From: JAHJHG01 sp964463425
GTDB lineage: Bacteria; Patescibacteriota; Microgenomatia; UBA8517
Direction: 5' to 3'
Assembly: GCA_964463425.1 (NCBI GenBank)
Contig: CAYXBV010000005.1
Span: 1-53,376, forward strand
DNA: 53,376 nucleotides
A program made the position numbers and the translations under genes. The notes beneath the pieces are model-generated. The model had not been told where the DNA came from. It was given only the letters and a program-made list of their open reading frames with translations, and did not search any database. How positions within the stretch are numbered: the stretch's first letter is position 1; each line of letters begins with the position of its first letter. Shown here piece after piece: positions 25,753 through 34,062 of this stretch.

Positions 25753-26079
25753 TTATTTTGATTTTCCAGTAATTATTTCCCAACCAAATCGAGTTGCTTT
25801 CTTAATCATTCTTAACCAGTAAATCCCTAACCAAGTCAAAGAGTTAGCTGACTTGCCTTTTGACCAAGTAGCAACTGTTGCTTGTCCAGTAGGAAGCTTA
25901 ATCTTTATTTTCTTACTAGCTGGAGTTTGTATTAAATGCCTACCTTTATCTTTTACCCTTGCCTTAACGGCTGTTTCAACTGATTTTATCCCAGCATCTT
26001 CAAGATGCGAGGGTAAATCAAACTCTTCAGCCCTTTCCACTACGGTTCCACTAGGCCCTCTCTCTGGTGATCTTGCCAT
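25753..26079 (-). CDS. Unknown small protein coupled to the TraG-like ATPase
   Basis: This 108-residue protein is basic, with an acidic-hydrophobic start (VVERAEEFDLPSHLEDAGIKSVETAVKARVKDKG) and an aromatic C-terminal helix (SLTWLGIYWLRMIKKATRFGWEIITGKSK) that could lie on the membrane. I do not recognise a domain. It is one base from the ATPase start, so the two are surely co-translated and it may be an accessory or adaptor. A -35/-10 pair ends 6 bases from the ATG, implying a leaderless mRNA for both genes. Confidence 0.65.
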   Translation of the reverse strand: MARSPERGPSGTVVERAEEFDLPSHLEDAGIKSVETAVKARVKDKGRHLIQTPASKKIKIKLPTGQATVATWSKGKSANSLTWLGIYWLRMIKKATRFGWEIITGKSK

Positions 26080-26085
26080 AAAATC

Positions 26086-26113
26086 ATTGTATCACTTGCC
26101 CTTCGTCAGGCAA
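26086..26113 (-). promoter_or_regulatory. Promoter of the ATPase gene pair
   Basis: On the minus strand TTGCCT (26113-26108), a 16-base spacer and TACAAT (26091-26086) with an extended TGA in front. Only six bases separate the -10 box from the ATG at 26079, so transcription should begin at or next to the A of the start codon. Confidence 0.6.
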
Positions 26114-26137
26114 GGTGTGGAGAGTGGTATTTAGGCT

Positions 26138-26677
26138 TCATTTTGCACCTTGCCAAACTTTTTCTGTAATCTTGTGATTGTGATTGACTGTTCTGGCTAA
26201 AATATAAAGATAGTCTGACAATCTGTTTATATAAACCAGCACCTGCGAATCAATTTTCTCTTTTTCGCTAAGGGCAACAACCACCCTTTCTGTTTTTCTA
26301 ACTAAGGTTCTTGCATAGTACAGTTGGGCGCCTATCGATGTTCCACCGGGAAGAACAAAATGTTTAACCACAGGCAATGTTTCTAGTATTTCATCTATTT
26401 GCCTCTCGAGATGTTTGGTCTTTATGGAATTAAAATGCAAGTCGGCACCAGCAATTATTGCGCCTATTGTAAAGAGATTTTTCTGAATTTTTTCTATCTC
26501 TTCCTTTATTTTCTGTTCCGAATTAGAACTAATAATCCCCAAGTAACTATTTGTCTCATCTATCGCACCTATCGCATTAATCTTTACGGCACTTTTTTTG
26601 ACCACTACTTTTGAGGCACTTTTGTCACTATAAAGCGTGGTTTGTCCTTTGTCCCCCTGTTTTGTATAAATTGCCAT
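26138..26677 (-). CDS. PduO-type ATP:cob(I)alamin adenosyltransferase
   Basis: The enzyme transfers the adenosyl group of ATP to cob(I)alamin, making coenzyme B12. The 179-residue protein begins with IYTKQGDKGQTTLYSDK (the ATP-binding start of the PduO family), contains AIGAIDETNSYLG, and has the conserved Arg-rich helix YARTLVRKTERVVV. It is 8 bases downstream of a cobalamin-dependent ribonucleotide reductase gene, which needs this cofactor. The context therefore supports a role in feeding NrdJ rather than diol dehydratase. Confidence 0.94.
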   Translation of the reverse strand: MAIYTKQGDKGQTTLYSDKSASKVVVKKSAVKINAIGAIDETNSYLGIISSNSEQKIKEEIEKIQKNLFTIGAIIAGADLHFNSIKTKHLERQIDEILETLPVVKHFVLPGGTSIGAQLYYARTLVRKTERVVVALSEKEKIDSQVLVYINRLSDYLYILARTVNHNHKITEKVWQGAK

Positions 26678-26685
26678 AATTATCG

Positions 26686-28836
26686 CTATAATTCACAAGT
26701 TGAGAATCCGCATTTTTTGCACTTAAGACAGTTGCCATCTTTTTCCAGCTCGATGTCGCAGGATGGACACATTTTGGGCTTTTCCGTGCCTTGATCTGAG
26801 CCAAAATTGATTACCTGATTGCTTTTGGCTCTATCTCGATACACAGTTAAACCCTTACACCCAAGCTTCCATGCATAAACAAAAGCTTCCTCTATTTCTT
26901 TTGATGTCGTTGTTGCTGGCATATTAATCGTTTTTGTAATCGCATTGTCTGTCCATTTTTGAAATGAAGCCTGCATCTTTATATGATCTTTCCAATTAAT
27001 ATCGTGAGCTACTTTAAATATTTTTCTTATGTCTGCTGGCACTTCTTTTATGCCATCCAAGCTTCCATGATTCTCAATTATTTTTTGAATTAGTTTGTCA
27101 GAATATATTCCTCTTTCTGTTAATTTTTTAATTAGTGCGGGCACAACCGTCTTTAGTCTTACTCCATCCATCACGTTTTGTTCATATGCCAAAGCAAAAA
27201 ACGGCTCAATACCATAAGAAGTTTCGCAAATGACGGCATTACTGCTACTAGGTGGAAATGTCAAAAGAGCCACGTTTCTTGGCTTACTTTTTCTGTTTGC
27301 CCAAATAGAATCTTTTACCAGTGGAAATGGTCCTTTTTCTTCAGCCAACTCGCAAGAAGCCTGGAAAGCGGATGTATACATTGATTTAGTTACTTTTTCT
27401 GCCAGCTCAAAAGCCTCTTTGCTATTGTAAGAAAGCCCAAGAAGACAAAGTGTTTCTGCCCAGCCAACACAACCAATCCCAATCCTTCTGTGTGCCTTGA
27501 CCGATTCGGCTACTTCCTTGACGGGAAACCACGAAGCATCGATCACATTATCCATTAACCTCGTTGCAACTTTCATTACTTTTTTCAATCTCTTGAAGTC
27601 AAACTTCTGATCTTTTACAAACTTAACAAAATTTATATATCCTAAATTACATGACTCATATGGATACAGTGGCACCTCTCCGCATGGGTTAGTAGTCATT
27701 ATTGCTCCTCGTTTCCTGTATAAGGGGTTTGCCAATTTTGTGCCTTTATTTATTGCCGACAAATTTACAATTCCTGGGTCGCCAGTTTGCCATGCCATTG
27801 AGGCCATTAAATCTAAAATTGAACTTGCCTTAACTGTATTAACCACTTCGTCTGTTCTGGGGTTTATTAAGTCCCAATCTTTTCCCTTTATAGCTGCCTC
27901 CATAAATTCGTCTGTAATTCCCACTGAAATATTTGTTTTTGAGAGATACCCGTCTAATCGCTTTGAGGCAATAAAATTAAAGATATCTGGGTGACTTGTG
28001 TTGAGAATTGCCATGTTGCCGCTTTCATATCTTCCTTCTTGGCGAAACATGCCAGTCATTAAATCAAACATCTCTATCATTTTCACTGGCCCAGCTGCTA
28101 AACCAGGTACTCCCCCAACAATATCTCCTTCTGGTCTTATCTTTGAAAAATTATAACCGCAACCACCGCCATGTTTTTTAATAAGTGTAGATTTATGAAG
28201 AATATTAAAAACCTTATCAATATCATCTTTAATTTCCCAAACAAAACAGTTTGCCAATTGGGCTTCTCTTTTCCCAGCATTGGTCAAAGTGCGCGAACCA
28301 GGCAAAAATTCAAAACTGACCATAATGTCATAAAATTCTTTCTGCCACTTGTCTTTATTTTCTTGTCCTTTTTCAATTTCTGACAAAAATCGAGCCACCC
28401 TTTTAATCATTCCTTTTGGGGTCTCCAATATTGCGCCACTCTCATCTCGCTTTAAAAATCTTTTCTTGAGAATATACAGCGTGTTATAACTAAGACCAAC
28501 ATCGTCCTTTATTCCCAATGACTCTTTTTCTTGAAAAACGTGTTTTTTGTTTTCCCTATATCTAATGAATGTTTTAGCCGTACTTGCGTGACCATTTTCA
28601 ATTAATACTTTTTCTACTATTTCACCAATTTCTGAAGTTTGAATTGCTTTTCCGTTGGAGTATTTTTTCTTTAAAAGAATAACTACCTTATTGCCCAGAA
28701 CAAGTGATTGCTTTTTGTTTTTCCCTCCTACAATTTTTGCCGCCTGCCAGATACTTTCGTTTATTTTTTTAGTGCTAAATTCTTGCTCTCTACCATCTAT
28801 TTTTAAAACACGTTGTTGTGTAATATTGTTTTTCAT
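26686..28836 (-). CDS. nrdJ: Adenosylcobalamin-dependent (class II) ribonucleotide reductase, ATP-cone paralogue
   Basis: The 716-residue enzyme reduces ribonucleotides using an adenosylcobalamin-generated thiyl radical. An N-terminal ATP-cone (about 8-98: KIDGREQEFSTKKINESIW...) suggests overall activity control by ATP/dATP. The catalytic cysteines are present: Cys197 (ANCFVW), thiyl Cys385 in NPCGE, Cys396 (SCNLGY). A C-terminal zinc-ribbon-like tail (CPSCDIELEKDGNCLKCKKCGFSTCEL) supplies the re-reducing cysteines. It lacks the TSCPD domain of its neighbour. It lies 31 bases after the second nrdJ and 8 before the adenosyltransferase gene. Confidence 0.93.
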   Translation of the reverse strand: MKNNITQQRVLKIDGREQEFSTKKINESIWQAAKIVGGKNKKQSLVLGNKVVILLKKKYSNGKAIQTSEIGEIVEKVLIENGHASTAKTFIRYRENKKHVFQEKESLGIKDDVGLSYNTLYILKKRFLKRDESGAILETPKGMIKRVARFLSEIEKGQENKDKWQKEFYDIMVSFEFLPGSRTLTNAGKREAQLANCFVWEIKDDIDKVFNILHKSTLIKKHGGGCGYNFSKIRPEGDIVGGVPGLAAGPVKMIEMFDLMTGMFRQEGRYESGNMAILNTSHPDIFNFIASKRLDGYLSKTNISVGITDEFMEAAIKGKDWDLINPRTDEVVNTVKASSILDLMASMAWQTGDPGIVNLSAINKGTKLANPLYRKRGAIMTTNPCGEVPLYPYESCNLGYINFVKFVKDQKFDFKRLKKVMKVATRLMDNVIDASWFPVKEVAESVKAHRRIGIGCVGWAETLCLLGLSYNSKEAFELAEKVTKSMYTSAFQASCELAEEKGPFPLVKDSIWANRKSKPRNVALLTFPPSSSNAVICETSYGIEPFFALAYEQNVMDGVRLKTVVPALIKKLTERGIYSDKLIQKIIENHGSLDGIKEVPADIRKIFKVAHDINWKDHIKMQASFQKWTDNAITKTINMPATTTSKEIEEAFVYAWKLGCKGLTVYRDRAKSNQVINFGSDQGTEKPKMCPSCDIELEKDGNCLKCKKCGFSTCEL

Positions 28837-28867
28837 TATTAATACTTAAAACACCTAGCTTGAACCA

Positions 28868-31456
28868 CTAACACTCGGAGTGTCCACAGGCATAACACTT
28901 AGAACAACCTTCTTCAAAAATTAAGGCGCTCGCCCCACAAGAAGGACAAATGTCCCCGGGAATTTCATACGACGCTATTTGTTTTTGGTTAACAGCTTCT
29001 TTTTGCGCTGGCTGATCTTTCGAAAAAGCCGGGACCGACAGGGGGTCACTTATATCCATAGGCTGGATTTGTTCTGCTTGCACAGAAACATTCGCCACCC
29101 GGTTAGTCCCGACTTCCCCATTAGAATGATTAGCAACAACATGATTTCCGTTGCCGTTTATTTTAAAACCAAAATGAGACGATAACGCCACCGCTATGGC
29201 ATCAGGCAATGAACGAATTTTTTTAGGACCAAACCCCACAGACCTTCTGCCCCCAATTCCTGACAACTGGAAAGCAACCTCTTCTGCTCTTTCTCGAGAA
29301 CTCGAGCCTCCCCTTAATCTTAATGAAGTAGAAATCGTTCTTCCTAGCGCTTCTGCCATGGCCGCAACATCGGTCCCCGCCTTGCCAACGTTAATAAACA
29401 CCTCTATTGGTTCTCTCTTCTCTGTTTCATTTATAGTCACAAAAGCTGTTCCAACTGGGGTTTTCATTCTATAAGTAGCACCAATTACCTTAAATGGTCT
29501 TGTTAATATTGACCCATCTAGCTCTGTTTGTTTCTGATTAGAAGTTTCTTTTGTTCCCACATTTAACACCTGCGAACCCTTGCAACCATCTCTGAAAACA
29601 GTAATCCCCTTACAATTTGTTTCCCAAGCTAAAAGATATGCCTGCCTAATATCTTTTACAGCAATTTTGCTTCGCATATTTATTGTTTTACTAACGGCAT
29701 TATCTGTATGTTTTTGGAATGCTGCTTGCATTTTTATATGCCAATCGTGATTAATTTCATGAGCGGTGCCAAATATTTTTTTAACATCTTCTGGAATTTC
29801 CTTTATACCCCTAACTGTTCCTGTTTCGGCCACTTTATTTTTTATTTTTTCTGACCAAAATCCCTGCTCCTTGGCGACGGCTTCAAATCTCGGATTTATA
29901 AAAGTAAGCGTTCTATCTAAGTGCTTATCCTTAACAATATGCCTAAAGGCGATCGCAAAAAGAGGTTCTATTCCACTTGAAGCCCCAGCAATTATTGATA
30001 TCGTGCCAGTTGGAGCAATTGTGGTTACAGTAGAGTTTCTCCTTGGTTTACCATTCTTATAGATACTCAGCGGCCAAAGAGGGAAGGGTCCGCGCTCTTT
30101 AGCTAGTTCTTCAGAGGTGCGAACGGCTTCGCCCTGAACCGTTTGCATTATTTTTTCTCCCAGTTTTATTGCCTCTTTACTGTCATAAGGAAGGCCCAAT
30201 TCAATTAACATGTCCGCCCAACCTCCAATTCCCAACCCAATTCTTCTAATACCTAAGACCATTCTTCTTATCTCATCAAGAGGAAGCGGATTCACCTCAA
30301 TAACGTTATCTAAAAATCGGGCGGCAGTTTTTGCTGTTTGTTTTAACTTTTCCCAATCAACAACTTTTTTACCATTTTCTTCTTTAACAAAATAGGTCAG
30401 GAAAATACTTCCAAGATTGCATGCATCATAAGGATAGAGCTCTTGTTCTCCGCAAGGATTAGTTGCTTCAATTGGCCCCAATGAGGGAACAGGATTTGAG
30501 CTACCTCTGTTTCTCTTATCTATAAAAACGAGGCCGGGATCCCCAGTTTTCCAAGCACTATCTGCAATTTCATTAAACACCTGTCGTGCCGACAAAGAAC
30601 CTGTTTTTTTCTTGGTGCTTGGATCAATTAAATCATATTTTTTGTTCTTCTTATAAGCCCCCATGAAAGCGTCTGTTACTGCAACAGATATATTGAAGTT
30701 GGCAAAACCTCCGTCTTCTTTGCAGTGAATAAATTCTAAAATATCGGGATGATCAACTCTTAAAATCCCCATATTTGCACCTCGCCTTTTCCCTCCCTGC
30801 TTAACCTCATTGGTAGCCGCGTCAAATATTTTCATAAACGAGATAGGGCCTGAGGCAACACCGCCACTTGTTTTAACCATTGAACCCCTAGACCTAAGTC
30901 GACTGAAAGAAAACCCTGTCCCTCCCCCGCTCTGATGAATTATTGCCTGATATTTAATAGCATCGAAAATCCCAATAATTGAGTCTTCGACAGGCAAAAC
31001 GAAACATCCCGAGTATTGCAAATTATTATTAGACCCAGCATTCATTAAGGTAGGAGAATTCGGAAAAAACAAATGTTCGACAAAAAGATTGTAATATTCT
31101 TTCGCCTGAATTTTGACTTCTTTTCTATTTTTTCCCCAAAGCGCTTCTGCTGACGCCACTTCCCAAGCCACCCTCCAACACATATCCTCAGGTGTTTCAA
31201 CAATTTTCCCTTTACTATTCTTGCCTAAATACCTCTCACCCAAAACCTTTAACGCCTGTTTGCTCCAACTTCCCTCTGGAAGCCCTTTTGGTAAAGACGG
31301 AGCAACTCCAATTTTTGTTTTGATTTTCTTTTTTAATTCTTCGAGTGAAGATATTTCCAAGTTCTCGAGTGAGAGCTTTTGTGCTTCGCCAGCTTTTGAA
31401 GCACTTTTGTTCTTCTTGTCTTTTTTTTCTTTAATTATTTTCTTTGTTTTTGGCAT
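28868..31456 (-). CDS. nrdJ: Adenosylcobalamin-dependent (class II) ribonucleotide reductase, TSCPD paralogue
   Basis: The 862-residue enzyme has a lysine-rich start without an ATP-cone, then the ten-stranded barrel with Cys151 (YSGCFVL), the loop SGGGTGFSFSRLR, thiyl Cys335 in NPCGE and Cys346 (ACNLGSI). A TSCPD-type domain follows (about 650-770), then a spacer and a zinc-ribbon tail (CPSCGASALIFEEGCSKCYACGHSEC). All catalytic residues appear intact, as in the adjacent paralogue, so both may be active. It follows nrdR by 5 bases. Confidence 0.94.
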   Translation of the reverse strand: MPKTKKIIKEKKDKKNKSASKAGEAQKLSLENLEISSLEELKKKIKTKIGVAPSLPKGLPEGSWSKQALKVLGERYLGKNSKGKIVETPEDMCWRVAWEVASAEALWGKNRKEVKIQAKEYYNLFVEHLFFPNSPTLMNAGSNNNLQYSGCFVLPVEDSIIGIFDAIKYQAIIHQSGGGTGFSFSRLRSRGSMVKTSGGVASGPISFMKIFDAATNEVKQGGKRRGANMGILRVDHPDILEFIHCKEDGGFANFNISVAVTDAFMGAYKKNKKYDLIDPSTKKKTGSLSARQVFNEIADSAWKTGDPGLVFIDKRNRGSSNPVPSLGPIEATNPCGEQELYPYDACNLGSIFLTYFVKEENGKKVVDWEKLKQTAKTAARFLDNVIEVNPLPLDEIRRMVLGIRRIGLGIGGWADMLIELGLPYDSKEAIKLGEKIMQTVQGEAVRTSEELAKERGPFPLWPLSIYKNGKPRRNSTVTTIAPTGTISIIAGASSGIEPLFAIAFRHIVKDKHLDRTLTFINPRFEAVAKEQGFWSEKIKNKVAETGTVRGIKEIPEDVKKIFGTAHEINHDWHIKMQAAFQKHTDNAVSKTINMRSKIAVKDIRQAYLLAWETNCKGITVFRDGCKGSQVLNVGTKETSNQKQTELDGSILTRPFKVIGATYRMKTPVGTAFVTINETEKREPIEVFINVGKAGTDVAAMAEALGRTISTSLRLRGGSSSRERAEEVAFQLSGIGGRRSVGFGPKKIRSLPDAIAVALSSHFGFKINGNGNHVVANHSNGEVGTNRVANVSVQAEQIQPMDISDPLSVPAFSKDQPAQKEAVNQKQIASYEIPGDICPSCGASALIFEEGCSKCYACGHSEC

Positions 31457-31461
31457 GTGTG

Positions 31462-31908
31462 TTATTGATTTTTTTCAATTGCTTTCTCAAAATCTTTTAG
31501 GTCAGCGAATTCCAAATAGACGCTGGCGAATCGTAGCCAAGCAATTCTGTCTATATTTTTAATTTTCTTTAAAACCGCATTCCCTATCGTTCTTGAACCA
31601 ACCTCTTCCTTTTCTTTTCTCAGCATCTCTCTTTCTACTTGATCTACAATTTCATCTACGAGCTCCAGTGAAATCGGTCTTTTTTCTATCGCCCTAAGTA
31701 TTCCTCTTTTTATTTTTTCTCTATCGAACGGTTCTCTTTTTCCATCTTTTTTAATCACCCAGAGAACTTGCCTTCTTACCTTTTCATATGTTGTAAAACG
31801 CTTGTGACACTTGGCACACTCGCGTCTTCTTCTGACTGCTTGTCCTTCATCAACAACTCTTGATTCAAGAACCTGATTATCATCGCTAGCACAAAATGGA
31901 CATTTCAT
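31462..31908 (-). CDS. nrdR: Transcriptional repressor NrdR
   Basis: NrdR represses ribonucleotide reductase genes in response to ATP/dATP. The 148-residue protein has the N-terminal zinc ribbon with Cys3, Cys6, Cys31 and Cys34 (MKCPFC...CAKC), the Arg-rich DNA-contact stretch AVRRRRE, and the ATP-cone (about 46-136). The length is typical (about 150). It is the first gene of the operon with both nrdJ genes. Two NrdR-box-like palindromes overlap its promoter, so the whole operon should be autoregulated. Confidence 0.97.
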   Translation of the reverse strand: MKCPFCASDDNQVLESRVVDEGQAVRRRRECAKCHKRFTTYEKVRRQVLWVIKKDGKREPFDREKIKRGILRAIEKRPISLELVDEIVDQVEREMLRKEKEEVGSRTIGNAVLKKIKNIDRIAWLRFASVYLEFADLKDFEKAIEKNQ

Positions 31909-31922
31909 ATATGAAAATTAAA

Positions 31923-31974
31923 TCACTATCCTTAGAGTAACAAAGATAATCTAACACTAGATGTGCTATGTCAA
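31923..31974 (-). promoter_or_regulatory. nrdR operon promoter with two NrdR boxes 31 bp apart
   Basis: On the minus strand a consensus -35 TTGACA (31974-31969), a 17-base spacer and GATTAT (31951-31946) form the promoter. Two imperfect palindromes resemble the NrdR box ACACTATATATAGTGT at 11 of 16 positions each: ATAGCACATCTAGTGT (31969-31954), filling the spacer, and ACTCTAAGGATAGTGA (31938-31923), covering the expected transcription start. Their start-to-start distance is 31 bp, the three-helix-turn spacing known for NrdR operators. The rest of the 233-base gap to 32141 is AT-rich and I see nothing recognisable in it. Confidence 0.78.
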
Positions 31975-32141
31975 CTGGTAACAACTGTGTCACAAAATAT
32001 CACCGCAGGCATTACCCAAACCTAATTTTTTACCTCTTAACAACAATGATTTTAATTTGATAATTTTTAACGAAGAGAAAAACACAACAATACTAAAATA
32101 GTTTGAAACTCACGGTTAATTTTTTCACTCAATATGAAGAG

Positions 32142-32771
32142 TTACTCCGACTCGAAGGGGTTTTCGACTGTCGGCATTCCCTTATTTTGTAAGGCATTTT
32201 TTGTTTTCCCATATATCTCTTTGGAGTAATCTTGTGTTCTTGTTATCCCTGGCCTAGCATCTTCAGGTGCAATCAATAATATCTCTTCTATTACCTGTCT
32301 GTGTTTAAGAGACGCCTTTGATAGGGCGGTTAAAAACTCGTATGTATCAATTCCTGTTTGTCTATTCTCTTCTTCGATCGAACATGCCTCTTCTAAATAT
32401 TTTTCTGCCTTGGTCAAAGTAGCAAAGGCAATTTCAGATTTGTCCTTTTCAAATAAAGCCTTACTCATAACGAGCCTCTTATCTGCATAGAGAAGCTCTA
32501 ATTCAGCCTTACGGCTGGGATTGGTAGTTAACAGAAGCCAAGCCTTGTCTCTAAAAGCCTTCAGTGGCCATAGGGGGCTGTCAGGACTTATTCTACCAGG
32601 ATACGGAAGTGCATAATCGATTTCTGTTGCATCACCATCTTGTTGTTCTTCGTGCATCTCAACCTCCTGAGAAAAAACATATTTAACTGACGCAGTCCTA
32701 AAAACAGAAGTAAAGAGAATTGCAAAAGCGAAAACTAAAGTTGAAGCAATTATTAAAATCCGCCTGTACAT
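32142..32771 (-). CDS. DUF5667 exported protein
   Basis: The 209-residue protein starts with a signal peptide or membrane anchor (about 4-35). It then has the DUF5667 signature YALPYPGRISPDSPLWPLKAFRDKAWLLLTTNPSRKAELELLYADKRL, followed by alpha-helical repeats (AKYLEEA, LKASLKHRQVIEEIL-like). The family is common in Patescibacteria and Actinobacteria and has no assigned function; it is expected outside the membrane. Single gene, with a possible promoter (TTGACT, 17-base spacer, TAGGAT) just upstream and a very short leader. Confidence 0.8.
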   Translation of the reverse strand: MYRRILIIASTLVFAFAILFTSVFRTASVKYVFSQEVEMHEEQQDGDATEIDYALPYPGRISPDSPLWPLKAFRDKAWLLLTTNPSRKAELELLYADKRLVMSKALFEKDKSEIAFATLTKAEKYLEEACSIEEENRQTGIDTYEFLTALSKASLKHRQVIEEILLIAPEDARPGITRTQDYSKEIYGKTKNALQNKGMPTVENPFESE

Positions 32772-32887
32772 ATAAGTGTAAAATTATCCTAAATCTATAG
32801 CTAATAAAAGTCAAGCTATTGGCATAAGTTTGCCTAAATGAAAAAATTACCTAGACAAAAACTATTGACTATATGTTGTAGTAAAAA

Positions 32888-33388
32888 TTAATTATTGGGC
32901 GTCTCTATTTTGAAATATTTAAAGGCATCGTCAATTGTTTCAATAACTAGTCCCACTTTTTCTTTTGCTTGTTTAAAACTTATGACATTCTTTTCGTTCG
33001 GGAACCAATGAAAAAGCAAATTTCTACAAACTTTCCATGTGTGCCACATTTTGTCTGCCAAATCCTTTTCGCCCGAAAATTGAACGATTTTGTCATAAAC
33101 ACTCTCCTTTGCCCTAAGACGTTTTTCTAGTGAGGGATTTAGGGCCTTCCCTACCCTGAATCGCTTACCATAATAATCCTCTTCACTTATAAAACCTCTT
33201 TCTAAGAAAAGATGCTTCAAAAAACCCTCATACGCTTTGGCCGCAGGAAAAACAATAAATGAATAATCTTGAAATTTTTCATCCCACAAACTTACCTTTT
33301 CGATCAATAAAGATGCCTCAAGTAAAAGACCCTGAAGATCTTTCTCTATAAATCCCCACCAATTCTTTTTCTCTAAAGGAAAATCCAT
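32888..33388 (-). CDS. HEPN/RnlA-like protein with RNxxxH motif
   Basis: The 166-residue helical protein carries an R-x4-H motif (Arg122-Asn-Leu-Leu-Phe-His127, CRNLLFHWFP), typical of HEPN-fold RNases, and an upstream FPAAKAYEGFLKHLFLERGFI helix. From memory such CPR proteins are annotated as RnlA-family toxins. In HEPN toxins the Arg and His form the RNase site. No antitoxin or nucleotidyltransferase partner is adjacent: the neighbours are a DUF5667 protein and a membrane-anchored unknown 7 bases upstream. It may be a toxin with distant control or a housekeeping RNase-like protein. Confidence 0.6.
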   Translation of the reverse strand: MDFPLEKKNWWGFIEKDLQGLLLEASLLIEKVSLWDEKFQDYSFIVFPAAKAYEGFLKHLFLERGFISEEDYYGKRFRVGKALNPSLEKRLRAKESVYDKIVQFSGEKDLADKMWHTWKVCRNLLFHWFPNEKNVISFKQAKEKVGLVIETIDDAFKYFKIETPNN

Positions 33389-33395
33389 TTTTTAC

Positions 33396-33983
33396 TTAAA
33401 CACCGAGTGTTAACGAAATTACCACCTTCGAGTCTCCAACTGTAATACCAATAAATCCTGTAGATCCATTCTTCTCAAAAGCAAAAGTTGTTGAATCTTC
33501 TGTTTCGGAAGTGAAACTAATTACCCAATCAGACTTTTTAAGTTCTCTCTCAAAATAATTACTTACCGTGCTGACAGAGTCCTCTGTTTCCCATATGAGC
33601 GATAAACCGTCTGTTCCGTCACCATCAGCTACCCATGAACTCGCTAGTTTTGCATCGGGATAAACTGGAAAATCTGAGGGGAAACTATCAGGCAAACTAC
33701 CTTCTTCTTCGAATGTAAATTCACCCTCCTCCGTCGTGATCGTTATCTCGTCTCCTTTTTCTTTGCCGTCAGCAAATCCTTTGGTCAGTCTTGAAAACGT
33801 TTCTCCTTCGATAAAGTCTTTGGCTTTCTTAATAACAACACCGCCCAACATTGCGGCTACTATTACTATCACTGCTAAAATTATTAATACTGGGGATTTT
33901 TTATTAGAAGTTTTCTTTTCTTCCACTTCTTTCTTCACCTTTTCTTCCTTAACAACTTCCTTTTTTTCTTCTTTTTCGGTCAT
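33396..33983 (-). CDS. Membrane-anchored protein of unknown function
   Basis: The 195-residue protein has a Lys/Glu-rich cytoplasmic start (residues 1-30), one membrane helix (about 31-51) and an extracellular beta-rich domain with LPDSFPSDFPVYPDAKLASSW, a pattern seen in CPR surface proteins. I do not recognise a named family. A perfect Shine-Dalgarno AGGAGGTGA lies 6 bases upstream of the ATG, one of the strongest in the window, suggesting high expression. It is divergent from the first penicillin-binding protein gene. Confidence 0.72.
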   Translation of the reverse strand: MTEKEEKKEVVKEEKVKKEVEEKKTSNKKSPVLIILAVIVIVAAMLGGVVIKKAKDFIEGETFSRLTKGFADGKEKGDEITITTEEGEFTFEEEGSLPDSFPSDFPVYPDAKLASSWVADGDGTDGLSLIWETEDSVSTVSNYFERELKKSDWVISFTSETEDSTTFAFEKNGSTGFIGITVGDSKVVISLTLGV

Positions 33984-34043
33984 CGTTTCTCACCTCCTGC
34001 TATTTTTCACTTTTAAGTCAGCTTATATTTTAAGTATACTTTG

Positions 34044-34049
34044 TATAAT
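34044..34049 (+). promoter_or_regulatory. -10 box (TATAAT) of the first PBP gene
   Basis: A perfect TATAAT ends 13 bases before the ATG at 34063. A Shine-Dalgarno-like AAGGTGAT (34055-34062) sits directly before the ATG. No clear -35 box is seen at the expected distance. Confidence 0.5.
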
Positions 34050-34062
34050 ACCTGAAGGTGAT

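Noticed and set aside
33736..34062. N-terminal extension of the first PBP open frame
   Set aside because: It is antisense to the well-supported membrane protein at 33396-33983, lies upstream of a TATAAT box, and PBP homologues begin at the Lys-rich segment followed by the membrane helix.
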